Of a stretch of DNA of 64,000 nucleotides, positions 1 through 11,962 are shown one piece after another. The stretch's first letter is position 1; the number at the start of each line of letters is the position of its first letter. The position numbers were made by a program, and so were the translations under genes. The notes beneath the pieces were generated by a model, which worked only from the letters and a program-made list of their open reading frames with translations, did not search any database and was not told where the DNA came from. Origin of the DNA: Heterobilharzia americana (taxonomy: Eukaryota > Platyhelminthes > Trematoda > Strigeidida > Schistosomatidae); contig OX104127.1 of the NCBI GenBank assembly GCA_944470555.2, positions 43,451,934 through 43,515,933 of the forward strand, written 5' to 3'.

Positions 1-270
1 AAATTCCCCAACCACTGATTCCTTTTGTCTCGAGGACCCCAACCAGGTAGTCTACATCTCCCCCACACAGCTCAGGCTAACAGTAAGAGACTTCATTGGC
101 TGAAGCCCCCACCCTGAACCCTTTTCCATCATAATCCAATTTCCTCGAAGTAGATGGTGGCTCAGCACGCGCAGTACATATCCGACTCATCTCAGTAGAC
201 TGAGGTTTACATGTGATGTCTCATACAACGAACGCTAGTGTGCGATAATGACAGTGAGAAAATGACTAGA
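1..270 (-). mobile_element. 3' fragment of a degraded non-LTR retrotransposon
   Basis: On the minus strand this reads like the region just downstream of the RT C-terminal part of schistosome non-LTR elements. The same text, diverged, recurs at 62,930-63,125 and, more distantly, at 12,185-12,300. No intact reading frame remains, and no target-site duplication or poly-A tail was identified. Confidence 0.6.
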
Positions 271-429
271 ACCAAGAATAAGGCAAGCGGCGACATAAGT
301 GAAAAGCATCGCCCTCCTGTTTTTCGTCATTAAACAGACAAAAGAAAGCACAACATCGCAGAGGTTGATAGGCCCAAGCTACGAATCTTGACACTATTGA
401 GCAAAAAAACAGATGGAACATGTTCAGTA

Positions 430-1720
430 TCATACTCAATTGCCAACTTCAGTCTTCACCTCGTGATCCAGCTTGTGTATCGAAATGACCCTGCGAGCTA
501 CATTGGCTGGAACACTTTTTCCTACGGGTACTAACATGACACGAAAGTAAATTAGACAGTGGTAGGACAATGAGCGGATACCACCATAATAATACAAGTC
601 TGAAAGCGAAATTTGTTATGCCGGTTTGATGTGTTATGGCAGAAGTTAGGTGTTTTCCGAAAATGAAAAGCAATGCCATACTCACGCTACCTCCACACAG
701 AACAGAGGGTTACAAAATGTCGGTCACTAAAATATCACTCTTCTTCCTACTCTAGGCTACGCAGCTTTTGGAGGTATTCTTGTCTAGAGTTAGCACAGTC
801 AAATCTCAATCCAACAGCTCTAAAAAGGTTGCATATGACATGCCTCAAGCAGATTTCCCATAGGACGCTGCAGAAGTAACCTACACGGTATGGGCAGTTG
901 GCAACACCTAATACACTTCCAGAAGTATACAAAAAACCGAATCAACTATAACTTACCCTCCTTTACCTTTATCTCCTCCTTCATCTACACCTCGACATAC
1001 CAATATGGGACCTCTTACAACTTCTTCAACCCCTTGCCTTGAAACCACTGATAGACCAATAAAACACCATTCATAGCCTCCTAAAACTCCATCGGCAGTT
1101 TCACATTGGAACTTCAAACGTCCAAATCCATACCGTAAATCGGACAGCAGGCATCTCGCACCACAAATCTGCAATCTCGAACTACATAAGTATGCTGTGT
1201 TTTTGAGACACATACACAGGACCCGAGTGTGGCAATTCACTTGACCTCACATATGGCCAATAAGCTAAATCTTCAAAATTCACTTCACTAGTGTCCCGAG
1301 ATTCAATGAAGTGACTAGTGTAGTTACAGCAGTACGTCGTCAGGTGAAAAACGCATTTCTCGAACAATACCAGTAAACATCTGTCTCTGGACTGTCCGAC
1401 CGAATTCCTCAGTCACTAAGAACTAGGCATGATCGTCGGACTTACCAACTACTACTCATATTCTCCGCCTACCTCCCATCCATTATAGTTTGTATCATAC
1501 AAAGAAAGAATTCTATCGAAAGTTGTCAATTTCGCCACATAAAGCAAACCATTCAGATGCGGTCAAAACACCAAGCAACTCCAGCGCTCAAGTAGAGGAG
1601 TTAAGGCAGCCGGGAGACAGCTACGGTACTCTGTAGCAACGAACCAACAACAACAACGATCGTTTCTTGTAGTGACAATTACTCGATCATAGCAATAGAA
1701 AATTCAAGTACAAAGAAAGG
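430..1720 (-). repeat. Dispersed schistosome repeat, copy A
   Basis: Two blocks, about 480-700 and 1,308-1,720, match 17,335-17,545 and 17,548-17,980 in the same orientation with moderate divergence. In this copy the blocks are separated by about 600 bp (700-1,308) that is absent from the 17-kb copy. No gene is recognisable here; the open frames are short and not conserved between the copies. Confidence 0.65.
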
Positions 1721-1731
1721 AATTATCTCAT

Positions 1732-2300
1732 ATGGTGTCCGCCGATATCAAATCAATGATGGACACAGATAGGTTATATCCCTATCAGGATTGCAACTCG
1801 TTCTGGAATTTCTCCTTGAAATTCGACCAAGCATTAGTAAGGGGATGTGTATGTTTGCACCATTGTGGTCGTAGAAAACAAGAGGCAGTGAAGCCTGTAT
1901 ATGCTCAAATGGAAGTTGAGAACATCGAGTATGTATTGAGAGAGGAGATAGCTGAGGATGTATCTGAACATGGTAATAGCTCCTATTTTGATGAAGCTTG
2001 GTGCGATATTCGGTCTGTTGTAGAAACAACAGCAAAGCCAGTTGGTAACCTACATCAAAAGGTTAGCAAACGTTATTGGGTTTCTGAAACGATTAACTGA
2101 TGCGAGAAGATACATTTCAGCAGACTCTGATCTGACAACAATGACGAGCGAAAGTAACTCAAACGTAAATCAACTAAGGGTCTTCGCAATGATCGCGAGC
2201 AGTGGAGAGTGATGAAAGCAAAAGAGGAGAAGGCGTCACCATTAAATAATACCGGGTAATTATTAAAAATAGCAGTAAACGACAATTACTAAAACAATAA
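1732..2300 (+). pseudogene. Non-LTR element fragment, linker between endonuclease and RT
   Basis: A 122-codon open frame (1,732-2,100) ends in a segment like the KYWIS...TIELID linker that precedes the RT domain in schistosome non-LTR elements. The homologous segment lies inverted at about 18,040-18,205. Out-of-frame similarity continues to about 2,215, so the copy is a fossil. No catalytic endonuclease or RT motif is preserved. Confidence 0.5.
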
Positions 2301-2988
2301 AAGAAAACAATTGGACCCTGATAGCCTAGTAGGGACAGGTGACCAAAACGCTAGATGGAACAACTTGAAAAAAAAGTTCAACTGGCTTACAAAGGAATCA
2401 GTTTGACTGACATATTGAAGATCCCTGGGTCCATAGTTATCTAAATCAAGAACAGAGAACTCAACAAAGCCAAGCACACTGTCTACTTGATCTTCGCATG
2501 CTACTGTGAAGTGTGGAGACTTGAACAGATGCACTTCTGTGAGAGGTTTCACGTTGATTGTGTCTGTGTTTGGTATCATATAAAACAGAGTGATGACAAA
2601 ATGGCCTACTACTTTTCAGTCATATTGAGTCATTAGGACAAATAACAAGCTAATCTATAAATCTTAGAATATATATTTCACACGTATTAGCATATAACGG
2701 ATAGAATGCATGATGGGAAACACCTTAGCTGAATACACTAACCTACATACAGTTCCTATCCAATATACAATTTATTTAACTGTTATTAACAATGCATGTT
2801 CAATAACTAAAAAACAGTTACATATAACAAATACTTTACTTGTTAAACTAGCAAATGACGGTGACATAAGGTCAAAATAACTTTGGATGAAAACAAAGAA
2901 TGTATAGAAACCAACTACAAGTCGTATTCTTATTGTTATACTTAATATTGTTTTAAGCGCCAATGAAAATAAAGACAACGATAACAAA

Positions 2989-2990
<2 letters not shown>

Positions 2991-3044
<54 letters not shown>
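2991..3044. repeat. (AT)n microsatellite
   Basis: About 27 uninterrupted AT units. The flanks (2,600-3,840) contain no recognised gene or mobile element. Confidence 0.95.
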
Positions 3045-3048
<4 letters not shown>

Positions 3049-3839
3049 TATTTTGAGACGTAATTTGAACCATATCCCACAGATTGTAGATTTGCGCTGG
3101 AAAAAACCCTTAGCTCAAACAAAACAGTATTTTTTGTGAGTACAACAAGCTCAACAATAAATCAACCATTCACATATGTGTATGCTGATGAACACTGGCG
3201 ATGTAAATAAATGCGTAAAAATCAGGCATTTGTAAACGTCCTTGATCTAAATAGCAAACACATACATAAATGGAACCACTTAGCCAGTTCTAAACAATCT
3301 TTTCATAAGATGGTTAGAATAAAATGGATCAATAATCTCTGGAAGCAAATTTTAATTGATATAATTCAACCTGGCGAAGATTTATTCACCAGGCTATAAG
3401 GCCTATTTGCCGTTTGAGGGCTTATGATACTACCATCCAGTAGCACAGACCTAGGGTAGATGAAAAAGGCGGGTTGAACTCCAGGGCTTATTGTTCGAAA
3501 GTTGAGTTTTTAAGCCTATGAGCTACATTCACCAATGACACACATCTGGCGGTAAAGAGTAATAATAAGCGAAATTCAATAAAAACAGATCATAAATGAA
3601 TTGGAATATAAAACGGTGAGATTACTGAGCCAACGCCTAATTATATGAGTCACAAGACCGGTATGCTCTGATCGTCCTGTCATATTTAGACTCTGTAACT
3701 AAAAGTAACATATTTATCACGACAATCGTAGGTATTAAAATGACACCAGCAAAAGTGATAGAATATCAAATGTTATATTCGTAATATAAGCTCGCTTGCT
3801 TAACTAGTTCACTAGTTACTAGCCTGTCCTAAGCCCGGG

Positions 3840-5590
3840 TAAAGAAGGAAGGTTGGGCATAGGGCCACCAACCCTACCACGGAAAACCAATCCAACCACT
3901 ACAGAAACTTCAAAGCATAAAGAAAATATAAAACATAAAAACAAACTTATTCCTGGTTGGAATCGGAGAGACGAAATGACGCCGGTTGTTGAAAGCCTTC
4001 TGGAAGCCAGTCGGCTAATGTATCTTCTCTCCTCTCGATGAAAGCGAAAGTAAGGATGGGGACATGGAATGTCCTCACCACGTGTGAAGCCAGCAAGGCT
4101 ACCCAGATTGAAGAAGAAGAGATGAGGAGGTATAGCATAGAAGTGCTAGACTAGGAATCTGCGATAAATCTGCAGATGGAATGGAAGTGGACTCTTCAAA
4201 CTGTCAACTGGACATAAGTCAATAATCTACTCTGATATTGTCACCCAGACGATAAAACCACGAGCACACGGAGAGAGTGGCTAACATTATGTCTCCAAGA
4301 GCATCGAAGGCTCTCATGCAGTGAGAGCCAGTTTCCTCAACCATCAGGATCATGACAAGATTCAACTCAAAAGGAAGGAAAGTCACAATCATGGAATGCT
4401 ACACGCCAACAAATAATGCAGATCAAGAGAAGAAGGAGGAATTCTACAGACAACTGCAATCAGTACTGGACAAGACTCCAGTTGGCGACATCAAAATTCT
4501 AATGGGCGACATGAATGCCAAACTTGGAGCGGACTTCCTGATGGTGGTGGACTGGATCGTGCAGCAGACAACTGTGAGGAGAGAGAAGAGGGGCATACGC
4601 TGGACCGATGAAAAGGGCCTAGAAGATTCGGATTTCGCCACCGATGATTCATGTCTAATTGTCTTGTGGCACAAACTCGAAGATGTATAGTCGAAAACTA
4701 ACAAGTTGACAGAAGAGGTGAGGCAGCGAAAACGGGACTTCAAGTGAATGTAAAGAAGACGGAGGTGATGAAGATAACCAACCAACAACAGCATCAACAA
4801 CAAACACCAATCACCACCAACGGGAGGAACCTAGAGGAATTTGTCTCTTTCACTTACCTACCTACCTACCTACCTACCTACCTACCTACCTACCTACCTA
4901 CCTACCTACCTACCTACCTACCTACCTACCTACCTACCTACCTACCTACCTAGGCAGGCAGCATCGTTTCAACTACAGGCGTTGATGGCACAGATGAGGA
5001 TGTTAAAACCAGGATCGGAAAGGCAGCAAGACAGGCCTTCATTAATCTGAAATGAGTGTGGAGATCTATTGCGCTCCACTCAGCAAAAAGCGTGAACAAG
5101 ATCTGGATTTTCAACACCAATGCCAGTCAGGTCAGTGCTTCTATATGTTTCAGAAACTTGGCGCGTCACGAAAAACACTTCCAACAAACTACAGACATTC
5201 ATCAACAGCTGCCGCCCACGCTGGCTCGATACTGAAGATCAAATACCCAGAAAGAATAAGCAACAAAGAACTCTGGCAACGAGCCAACCAAGAACCAATT
5301 ACCCAACAAACATGCAGAAGAAAGTGGGGATGGATTAGGCATACGCTGGGAAGACCGATTGAGGACATTACACATCAGGCCAGGCCCTTGAGGGGAATCC
5401 AAAGGGGAAACGACGAGTTGGGCGTCCGAGGCGAGGGTGACATGGAGGAGATGATGTGAGGAAGAAATGAAAGCTTCTAGGCAGTCGTGGTGCCAGGTAA
5501 AAAAGACTGCAGAGAACAGAATGAAATAGAGGCATGCTACTGAAGCCTTATGTTTCACCAGGAACCCAAGGGAAAAATAATAATAAAATA
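3840..5590 (+). mobile_element. Internally deleted endonuclease/reverse-transcriptase non-LTR element
   Basis: Order on the plus strand: 5' region (3,853-4,050); endonuclease segment with a MECYTPTNNAD motif and the MGDMNAKLGAD motif (about 4,385-4,530); then a jump directly to the late RT region (a degenerate LDFADD equivalent near 4,625), the FTYL motif (4,845-4,860), and a C-terminal tail with QTFINSCR and KWGWIRHTLGR equivalents (about 5,180-5,350). The 3' end runs into TAATAA-type repeats near 5,575. The palm of the RT is missing, so it cannot be autonomous. Frames are broken in several places. Related copies occur at 40.1-42.9, 44.2-45.1, 49.5-53.0 and 56.8-58.1 kb. The closest named group I can suggest is the RTE/SR2-like schistosome elements, from memory of their motifs. 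Confidence 0.85.
4854..4952 (+). repeat. (TACC)n microsatellite inside RT remnant
   Basis: About 25 TACC units replace the codons that normally spell FTYLGS in this RT family. The frame runs F-T-Y-L and then repeats P-T-Y-L. The motif itself (ACCTACCTA) is a natural seed for slippage. Confidence 0.95.
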
Positions 5591-5599
5591 ATGATATTG

Positions 5600-6750
5600 G
5601 TAAAATACATTTTGATCCTGTTACATGTCAGTTTGGTATACGGGTAGAGTAACTTATTCTCCTTTCAGCTTGGTAATATAAAACCCCAGCATAGTATGAG
5701 TGAATAATTATAAAAAATAAATTATTAGTTATAATGCACTACTACATAGAAAAAAAACTCGATTAAAAATAGAGATGAGAAGCACTAAATAATTCCTATG
5801 TTTTACTCTTCTGCTGACAATGTTGATATGTTCATTAGCATAGAGACTTTAATCTATCTGTTTCAAATATCTACGTAATTGATATAACTTTTGATAACTT
5901 CAGTATCGAAGTGTAGTATCACATCTTGTCTTCTTGATACAAATAAACTTGTGAGCTGTGCTTCAACAGTGAAGGCAGATCCTTTCATGCATATACTACA
6001 GTATAGTATATACAAAACAAGACATGTAAGCTAGAAGTGTTATTTTCAATTCAACCTCCACAAGATTTAGTCGAATATGTTTGACTTTGCTCATAAGTAG
6101 CGCATCAAACTAGTCATAGTGATTTATCAGTTTGTGATAACAGATTGGTGAAACTTAGTACGTATTCATTTTCTATACATAGCGGAAGTCACAGGAATTA
6201 GAGTATATAACCCAAGTTTTCGTGTTAAAAAAAAAGTTTGGAAAACCTTTATCTCTACCTTCATCAGTGAAAGAATTAACAGACGGTTTTACCCATTCAA
6301 TATACTTGACCTTTTTTTTTATTCTTCATCCTTTTCATATACCTATACAATTTGTTAGGACTTCGTGATTATCCACTAACTTCATGTTATCACATTACGC
6401 AAGTTTCACGGTTTATTATTGAAATGTCTGTATTAAGATGGTGGTTTAATCGTTCTTATCATTAGCAGTACAATTACTAATGTTAAGATCACCTTGACAG
6501 TTATTAATTACGTATTTCATTACCTTATTATCACAGTCAAAAAACATGAATGTTTTAGTATTCCGTATATAACTGGAGATCTGAGGAGACTCAATTCCAA
6601 ACAGTATTGTTGACCTACGTGTCTTGGTCTAATTTAACAACGAGAATTTTTGACACATTGTAACATCGTATACATTTTACATTGTTGTAGGTGTTACATA
6701 ATTCAATGGGAAAACGAAATTAAGCCTTATTTAATACACACTAGTAATAA
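5600..6750. other. Intronic or intergenic AT-rich sequence
   Basis: No coding exon, mobile-element motif or structured RNA was recognised here. It lies downstream of the last visible exon of gene A and is best read as intron. Confidence 0.5.
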
Positions 6751-6760
6751 GTTTACAAAC

Positions 6761-6961
6761 CTCTAATTTACGACGATGTACTTCAGCCTTCTGTAAGGCA
6801 TCGTTTAATTCTTTTTCCAAACGCTTGTTCTCAGCCTCTAAGTTATGCAGTTTTTCGGACTGTGCATCTAACGTCTGTTGTAGCAGTTTAGCTTCATCAG
6901 CAGATTTAGACTTTGAATCGGATAGTTTCTTATTGGCTGTATCCAAACGACTTCTTAAGTT
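6761..6961 (-). CDS. Gene A exon 7: coiled-coil ER protein (kinectin/RRBP1-like), last visible exon
   Basis: This exon has 201 nt (67 codons, phase 0 at both ends), acceptor TTTTAACAG and donor GTTTGT. It begins NLRSRLDTANKK and ends VHRRKLE. Leu/Ala at heptad a/d positions alternating with Lys, Glu and Gln gives an obvious parallel coiled coil, for example LHNLEAENKRLEKEL. No further exon was recognised between 6,760 and position 1, so the gene probably continues beyond the left edge. Coiled coil alone does not identify the protein; the family call rests on the N-terminal exon. Confidence 0.85.
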
Positions 6962-7094
6962 CTGTTAAAATAATTGATAGACAAAAAAAATTCCATATGT
7001 AAATCATTTGAAATCACTTTTAAAGTTGAACAAACGAGTAGACCAAGTAGGAAACTGGTTTAGTATGAGAAACCTACAGATCAAACCACAATTG

Positions 7095-7720
7095 CTTGCA
7101 CAGTTTAAACCAACAGTCAAAGATTTCACGCACTGATGCCATGTCATAATCTCATCACCTCTAACCTTTATCTAGCCGAAACCTACTTCAGCTAACACTA
7201 CGTGACGGGGAAAACGGCGACTAGGCATGCGAAATACGCGTCCCAGTCAAAAGTGGGAATATGGTTTATTGGTTTAGACAGTGAACTATGAGTTCAAACA
7301 CCGTTCCACCTACCGAGGTTTGGACAGATAGGTAATGTCATTAGCCCTAATGCACTAGGGGTGGTTCATTGCCTACTGCAGGCATATTTTCATATAGTTG
7401 ATGAGTGCGTTCTGATTTTCGTTTGGAGTCGATGACGGTTCAAAACCTCATCAAATGACTTGTCTCTCCTTCCTTAATCTCTACACTTGACTTATACACT
7501 ATTAACATAGTGACACCACAACACAGCCTATCTTACGAAAATAAAGGTTGTCGAACACATGAAGTCTCATATTCCCTATCTTTTATGGTCATGTTTAATA
7601 ACCATACAGTACAGTATAGCGAACTGTAGAGCAGTACAGTCGACCCTTAACAAACATTCAGATATCCCAACGGTGCCATAAATGGCGTCAGTTAGCAAAA
7701 GCCAATCAATAATCCGTATG
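7095..7720 (-). mobile_element. Non-LTR RT 3' fragment with nested insertion
   Basis: On the minus strand 7,425-7,720 and 7,095-7,255 match the C-terminal RT region also seen at 12,140-12,700, with many substitutions and indels. About 170 bp of unrelated sequence (7,255-7,425) interrupts the alignment. It lies in intron 6 of gene A. Confidence 0.65.
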
Positions 7721-8183
7721 CGTGAGGTAGCATAAAGTCCTTAATTCCATCCAATACTGATTAAAGTAAGGAGTGGTTAGGCTTTTAAGTGATTTTCGAT
7801 CCAATTATTACGATGATCTTTGTGTATTAACTTAGTATGCTTCTGTTTCATGAATAAAAACTAACCACTAATGGTTTCATGTCTGAGTTAAAACTCAATC
7901 CAGAAATCTAGAAACCTATGCGGTTACACTATAAAACATGTGGACAATGTTCCCCAAACAAAATAGTCAATAATCAACAGTAAACACATTATCTGATGAT
8001 AGATAGACAGAAAATGAATACCGACGGAAAAGATTGACGAAATGAATTAATGATTTTGAAACTGGTATCTACAACCATAATAATTATATATCAACAACAA
8101 CAAAAAAAATTGAAAACTACAAGAAAATGTAGTAATCAATGATCGATTCTAATGTAAATTCAGATCAAGAAGCACTAACTTAC

Positions 8184-8304
8184 TTCACTACGTTGTTGGT
8201 AGATAACTACTTCTTTGACTAAACGAGCGATTTCTGCCTGAAGAGTTGACAGTAGTATTGCATCTGAATCATTGGATTGAATGGAATTTGATGACTTGCT
8301 TTCA
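8184..8304 (-). CDS. Gene A exon 6: coiled-coil segment
   Basis: The exon has 121 nt. It accepts the two leftover bases of exon 5 to make an Ile codon and ends in phase 0 (donor GTAAGT). The peptide SKSSNSIQSNDSDAILL leads into LQAEIARLVKEVV, a heptad repeat. Acceptor is CTCTAAAG. The exact phase match with both neighbours is the main reason to accept it. Confidence 0.85.
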
Positions 8305-8471
8305 CTTTAGAGTAAGTAAAAGAAATGAAACAACTTTACTGTAGAATCATTACTAATTTTATAATTTCTAACTACATTAACTAAATGAATAAGAAATCTC
8401 AGATATTGATTATGAACAAAGAAAATTTTTCCATAAGAAGTGAAAAAAAAACAACAAACAACGTAACTTAC

Positions 8472-8590
8472 ATAGGATCAGTCATAGTTTCAGCATCAGT
8501 CATCGACTTTTCAACAGGAACATGATTAAGAGCTAAGGATTTCAACATTGTAACTTCATCCCTTAAATGCACAACCTCGGTACGTAAGAT
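8472..8590 (-). CDS. Gene A exon 5: start of coiled coil
   Basis: The exon has 119 nt, phase 0 at the start and 2 at the end (donor GTAAGT, acceptor ATTCTCATAG). It encodes ILRTEVVHLRDEVTMLKSL followed by a linker rich in Thr, Asp and Met. The first part is amphipathic with Leu/Val spaced as in a coiled coil. Confidence 0.85.
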
Positions 8591-8744
8591 CTATGAGAAT
8601 AAAAATTAACAAGATAAATTGAAGATGAAAAAATGGTTGTCTGTTTGAAACTTCTCTAAGAGTGAAAAATATACTGACAGTTAAAGTTATAAGTAGTTTA
8701 AACATAGTTTCTCACACTCTTAGCTGCAGTACAAGTTACATGAT

Positions 8745-9530
8745 GCATCTATAGATTGAGGGTGAGATGAAAATCTGGATCGCAGTCGGATTCGAACCAG
8801 CGACCATATATATATTCGTAAAAATTATTATTGAAAAATACTACTCAGAAAATTTTAAACAAAAATATTTATTACCGGTTTGACTACCTGAGATAGCTGT
8901 GGTTTGGTAGATTTATATTATTGATAACAGATAGTGACTGAAGTGAAATTACCATCTGATCAGCAGGTGAGGCTCGTTGCTCAATCGGTACAGCAAGGGA
9001 TCGGTTACCCAGAGCTCTAACAACTGAACTACGAGGCTTCGCTGTTGACCAGATGTTAGTTTCACTTCAATCACCAAGGGTTTTTGCCCAACTAGTATGT
9101 GAATAGGTGATGCACAACCATCCGTTCATCGTATTCACACTGGCTACCCATCAAAATGCAAATCGAGACGAATTAGAAATTGGGAGTATCAGTTACAATA
9201 ATTGAGACAGTCGTGGTTTGGCACCAACGCATCACGAATTCACATAGTAGTTGGGCGAAACGCTTGGTGGTTGAATTGAAATTAACATCCGGTCTACAGC
9301 TGAGTCCTGTAGTTCAGTTGGTACAGCACTCTAACCGAGAGGTCACTGGTTCGAGTCCTACCATGACAGTTAGGTCTCACAGTGAACACGTTACCATCCA
9401 GCCGTTAGGTCGGAATACAACGGTCCATATCATCCTAATTCTGAGACGGTAGTTAGTGAAGATGTAGTTCGCTGTCTATGGTACTAGACTCTCGAGTAAG
9501 GGGCTGGGGGTTCGAACCCAACCCAATCTA
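8745..9530. repeat. Cluster of tRNA-headed SINE copies (family 2)
   Basis: Several pieces of one family lie in both orientations: a minus-strand fragment with a B-box-like GGATTCGAACC (8,785-8,805), a plus piece at 8,936-9,000, a minus piece at 9,005-9,090, and the best plus copy at 9,225-9,400. That copy shows A-box-like GTAGTTCAGTTGGT and B-box-like GGTTCGAGTCC. A further tRNA-like stretch with GGTTCGAACCC lies at 9,440-9,530. They are not functional tRNA genes: no acceptor stem closes and the spacing is wrong. Confidence 0.7.
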
Positions 9531-10557
9531 CTCTGAGCTGGGAAAAGAGATAGCATTATGAACTTCCGCATGCTAAGGATGACTAATAGTCTAGCTTACA
9601 GGCCTACATCAGGTCTAGTCACAGTAGAGATTCAGACAGCAAATTGATAAAACTTTGAAACTATGCACTGAACTATAGCAGGTTTGATTTGAAAGATATC
9701 ACTGCCTTTGCTTGACAAGCAAAATGTACTTTGCTAAACAATGCAACCGAAAATTAAGGCCTACATTTAATAATAGCACCTTACTATAGAGTGAGACTTG
9801 ATCTCTTTTCTAAATCATAGAGACAGTGCTAAAATATTTTCAGTACCTTAAACTGGATATGGAAAAGCACCATCCACCTTGACTGCTTTTAAGTAAAGTA
9901 TGTGTGCATCCGAAATTATAATTAATACCAAATCCTTTTTTACTTAACATACAACCTTAATTTATCGATAAGTATTTCCCCACATATGTGGTAAACTTCT
10001 ATTCGATAAATTCATAGTGTAAATAAGAGTAACTCAGCCACCGTATGCAGGTTCACGTACTATGCGATGAAACCAACCTACCGTGAGAATCAACAATACT
10101 ACCTGGTTATCCATATATTAGCAGGTGGAGTGAGTTTTGAAATCTGCGACCCACCGGTTGAAAGTCAACTACTTAAACCAATGTCACACATAACCACAGA
10201 TAAAAACAGTTTGCGTTGAACATTACAGGTTGGCCTACAACTTGAAATAAAATAAAATAAAACTAAGTTTTATGAGCAAGTTTGCCTTCAGTGACAAGAG
10301 GTTTATCGAAAGAACTACTGGAATGAATAGCATTTCCATGTAAAAACTGGATGAATAGTACTGAAGCCAATAAGTTTATAATTACACAGTCAAATTCATC
10401 AGTGCACAAAACATACAATGAAGCATATAGGATGATGAAAACGATACGTGGTATTCACCAAGTCTTGAATTAATTTGTTTTTCTAATCCAGAGTTTAAAC
10501 TCACAGACAGAACCAATTTCGCATAATTCGATTAGTGTCATAAACAAAATGAACAAA

Positions 10558-10582
10558 TATCATCATCATCATCATCATCATA
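10558..10582. repeat. (CAT)n microsatellite abutting an exon donor
   Basis: About eight CAT units on the plus strand end immediately intronic of the exon 4 donor, so the minus-strand intron begins GTATGATGATG. Confidence 0.9.
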
Positions 10583-10583
10583 C

Positions 10584-10691
10584 CTGACACTCAGCTTCTC
10601 GAGCTTGTAGTTGCGCTGCCGTATGCTGTGAAACGAGTTCACTTTTTTTATGCAGTTGGTTGGGTTCCTTAGGAGGGACAGGTGATGATTT
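10584..10691 (-). CDS. Gene A exon 4: linker between Pro-rich region and coiled coil
   Basis: The exon has 108 nt (36 codons, phase 0/0), acceptor TTTTTTTGTACAG and donor GTATGA. It encodes KSSPVPPKEPNQLHKKSEL, then a Gln/Ala/Glu-rich helix ending EAECQ. It joins in frame to exon 3 upstream and exon 5 downstream. Confidence 0.85.
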
Positions 10692-11962
10692 CTGTACAAA
10701 AAAAGAAAAGTTATTATCTTAAAATTGAAGCAAAAGGAATAACGCCATGCTGTGAAATTCATCTTCATAATAGAAGTCAAATAACATTAAACATTAGTGA
10801 ATTCGATGGGATCCTCTATGTTCTCTTAATTTTTCAACATGAACACTTTCTAAATGACACTTTCCAAATCCGTGAGCATGTGTCACTGTTACCTATTGGT
10901 CCGAATTCTTTTAACCTTTGTATTCAGAGTTGAGATCCCTACTCCGCTTAAAAATGCTCGATCAGCCAGTTGTATTAATACCTTTAGTACAATAGTGCTT
11001 GATGCATGAGGAATAACAATACAACCTAAGTGTTCAAACCTTGATATGCTAACTGACCTTGTAACTCGAGTTAAAATGATCAAAAAATATTTTTATGTCG
11101 CTCTGTTGTAATATTACGAAATAAGTTCAATTTGAAATGAAAAATTTTGGTTGGAAGAGGAAAAGTGATGCATTATTGATAGATTATAACAAAATAGCTA
11201 TTAGTCTGTTTTTGAGAACAGTGTGTTCGTATGACTAATAAACTACTCAATCTTTAACAGTCACCAAAAAACGTTTGCTTTCCAGCATGAACATATGCGC
11301 AATCGATATAGATGATGCTTCACAAGCTTTTACAATTACAAGTGTTGCCTTTACTTACATCCACCTGTAGTGCCAGGCAGTAAATTTGATCGTATTTCAG
11401 CCATCTGAAGCAGAACGTACGAAACAAAAGGTTAATTAGCTGTGAGTGAGAAATAATCTAACAATTCACTTTGCCGGCATACTGTAACACTACATGCTCC
11501 GAAGATAAGGTTACTACATTAATGCTTCAATCATTTACTGTAAATCACACTAACTTATTTCATGACTAAAATAATCAACGCTCATAACAGGCCGTCAAAT
11601 AAATGACAACTTCGATAAATAGTTTCAATTTAAGCTGTCATAGTGACTCATGACAGACGGTGACTGCATGTTGGCTCTTACAAGATTTCGTTTATTTCGT
11701 AAGTTAAACAATAGGGTTGAACACCACACCTCGAAAAATCCAGAAAATAAAAAGTCTGACGAAACGTGTTTAACTCGATCAAAAATTTGGCCGAAAGAAT
11801 TTTCACGGGAACTAAGCAATATAACGCTAAACAACAAAATAAATTGGATAATATACAATCACATAAGACCACAGAAAAACAAAACATCAAAGCAGTCCGA
11901 TTGTCAAAGGAAACACCTAGGCAAACAACATCGAAATAGGACCTAGAATTACCACGTATCGG

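Noticed and set aside
2772..3122. 116-codon minus-strand frame with an IYIYIY run as a membrane protein
   Set aside because: The hydrophobic run is the translation of the (AT)n microsatellite.
9300..9400. Functional tRNA gene
   Set aside because: A- and B-box-like motifs are present, but there is no matching acceptor stem or credible anticodon arm, and the sequence belongs to a repeated SINE family.
11650..11946. 98-codon plus-strand frame as a host gene
   Set aside because: No domain, no splice context and no conservation signal; it lies beside the 3' end of a non-LTR fragment and two overlapping frames occur on the other strand.
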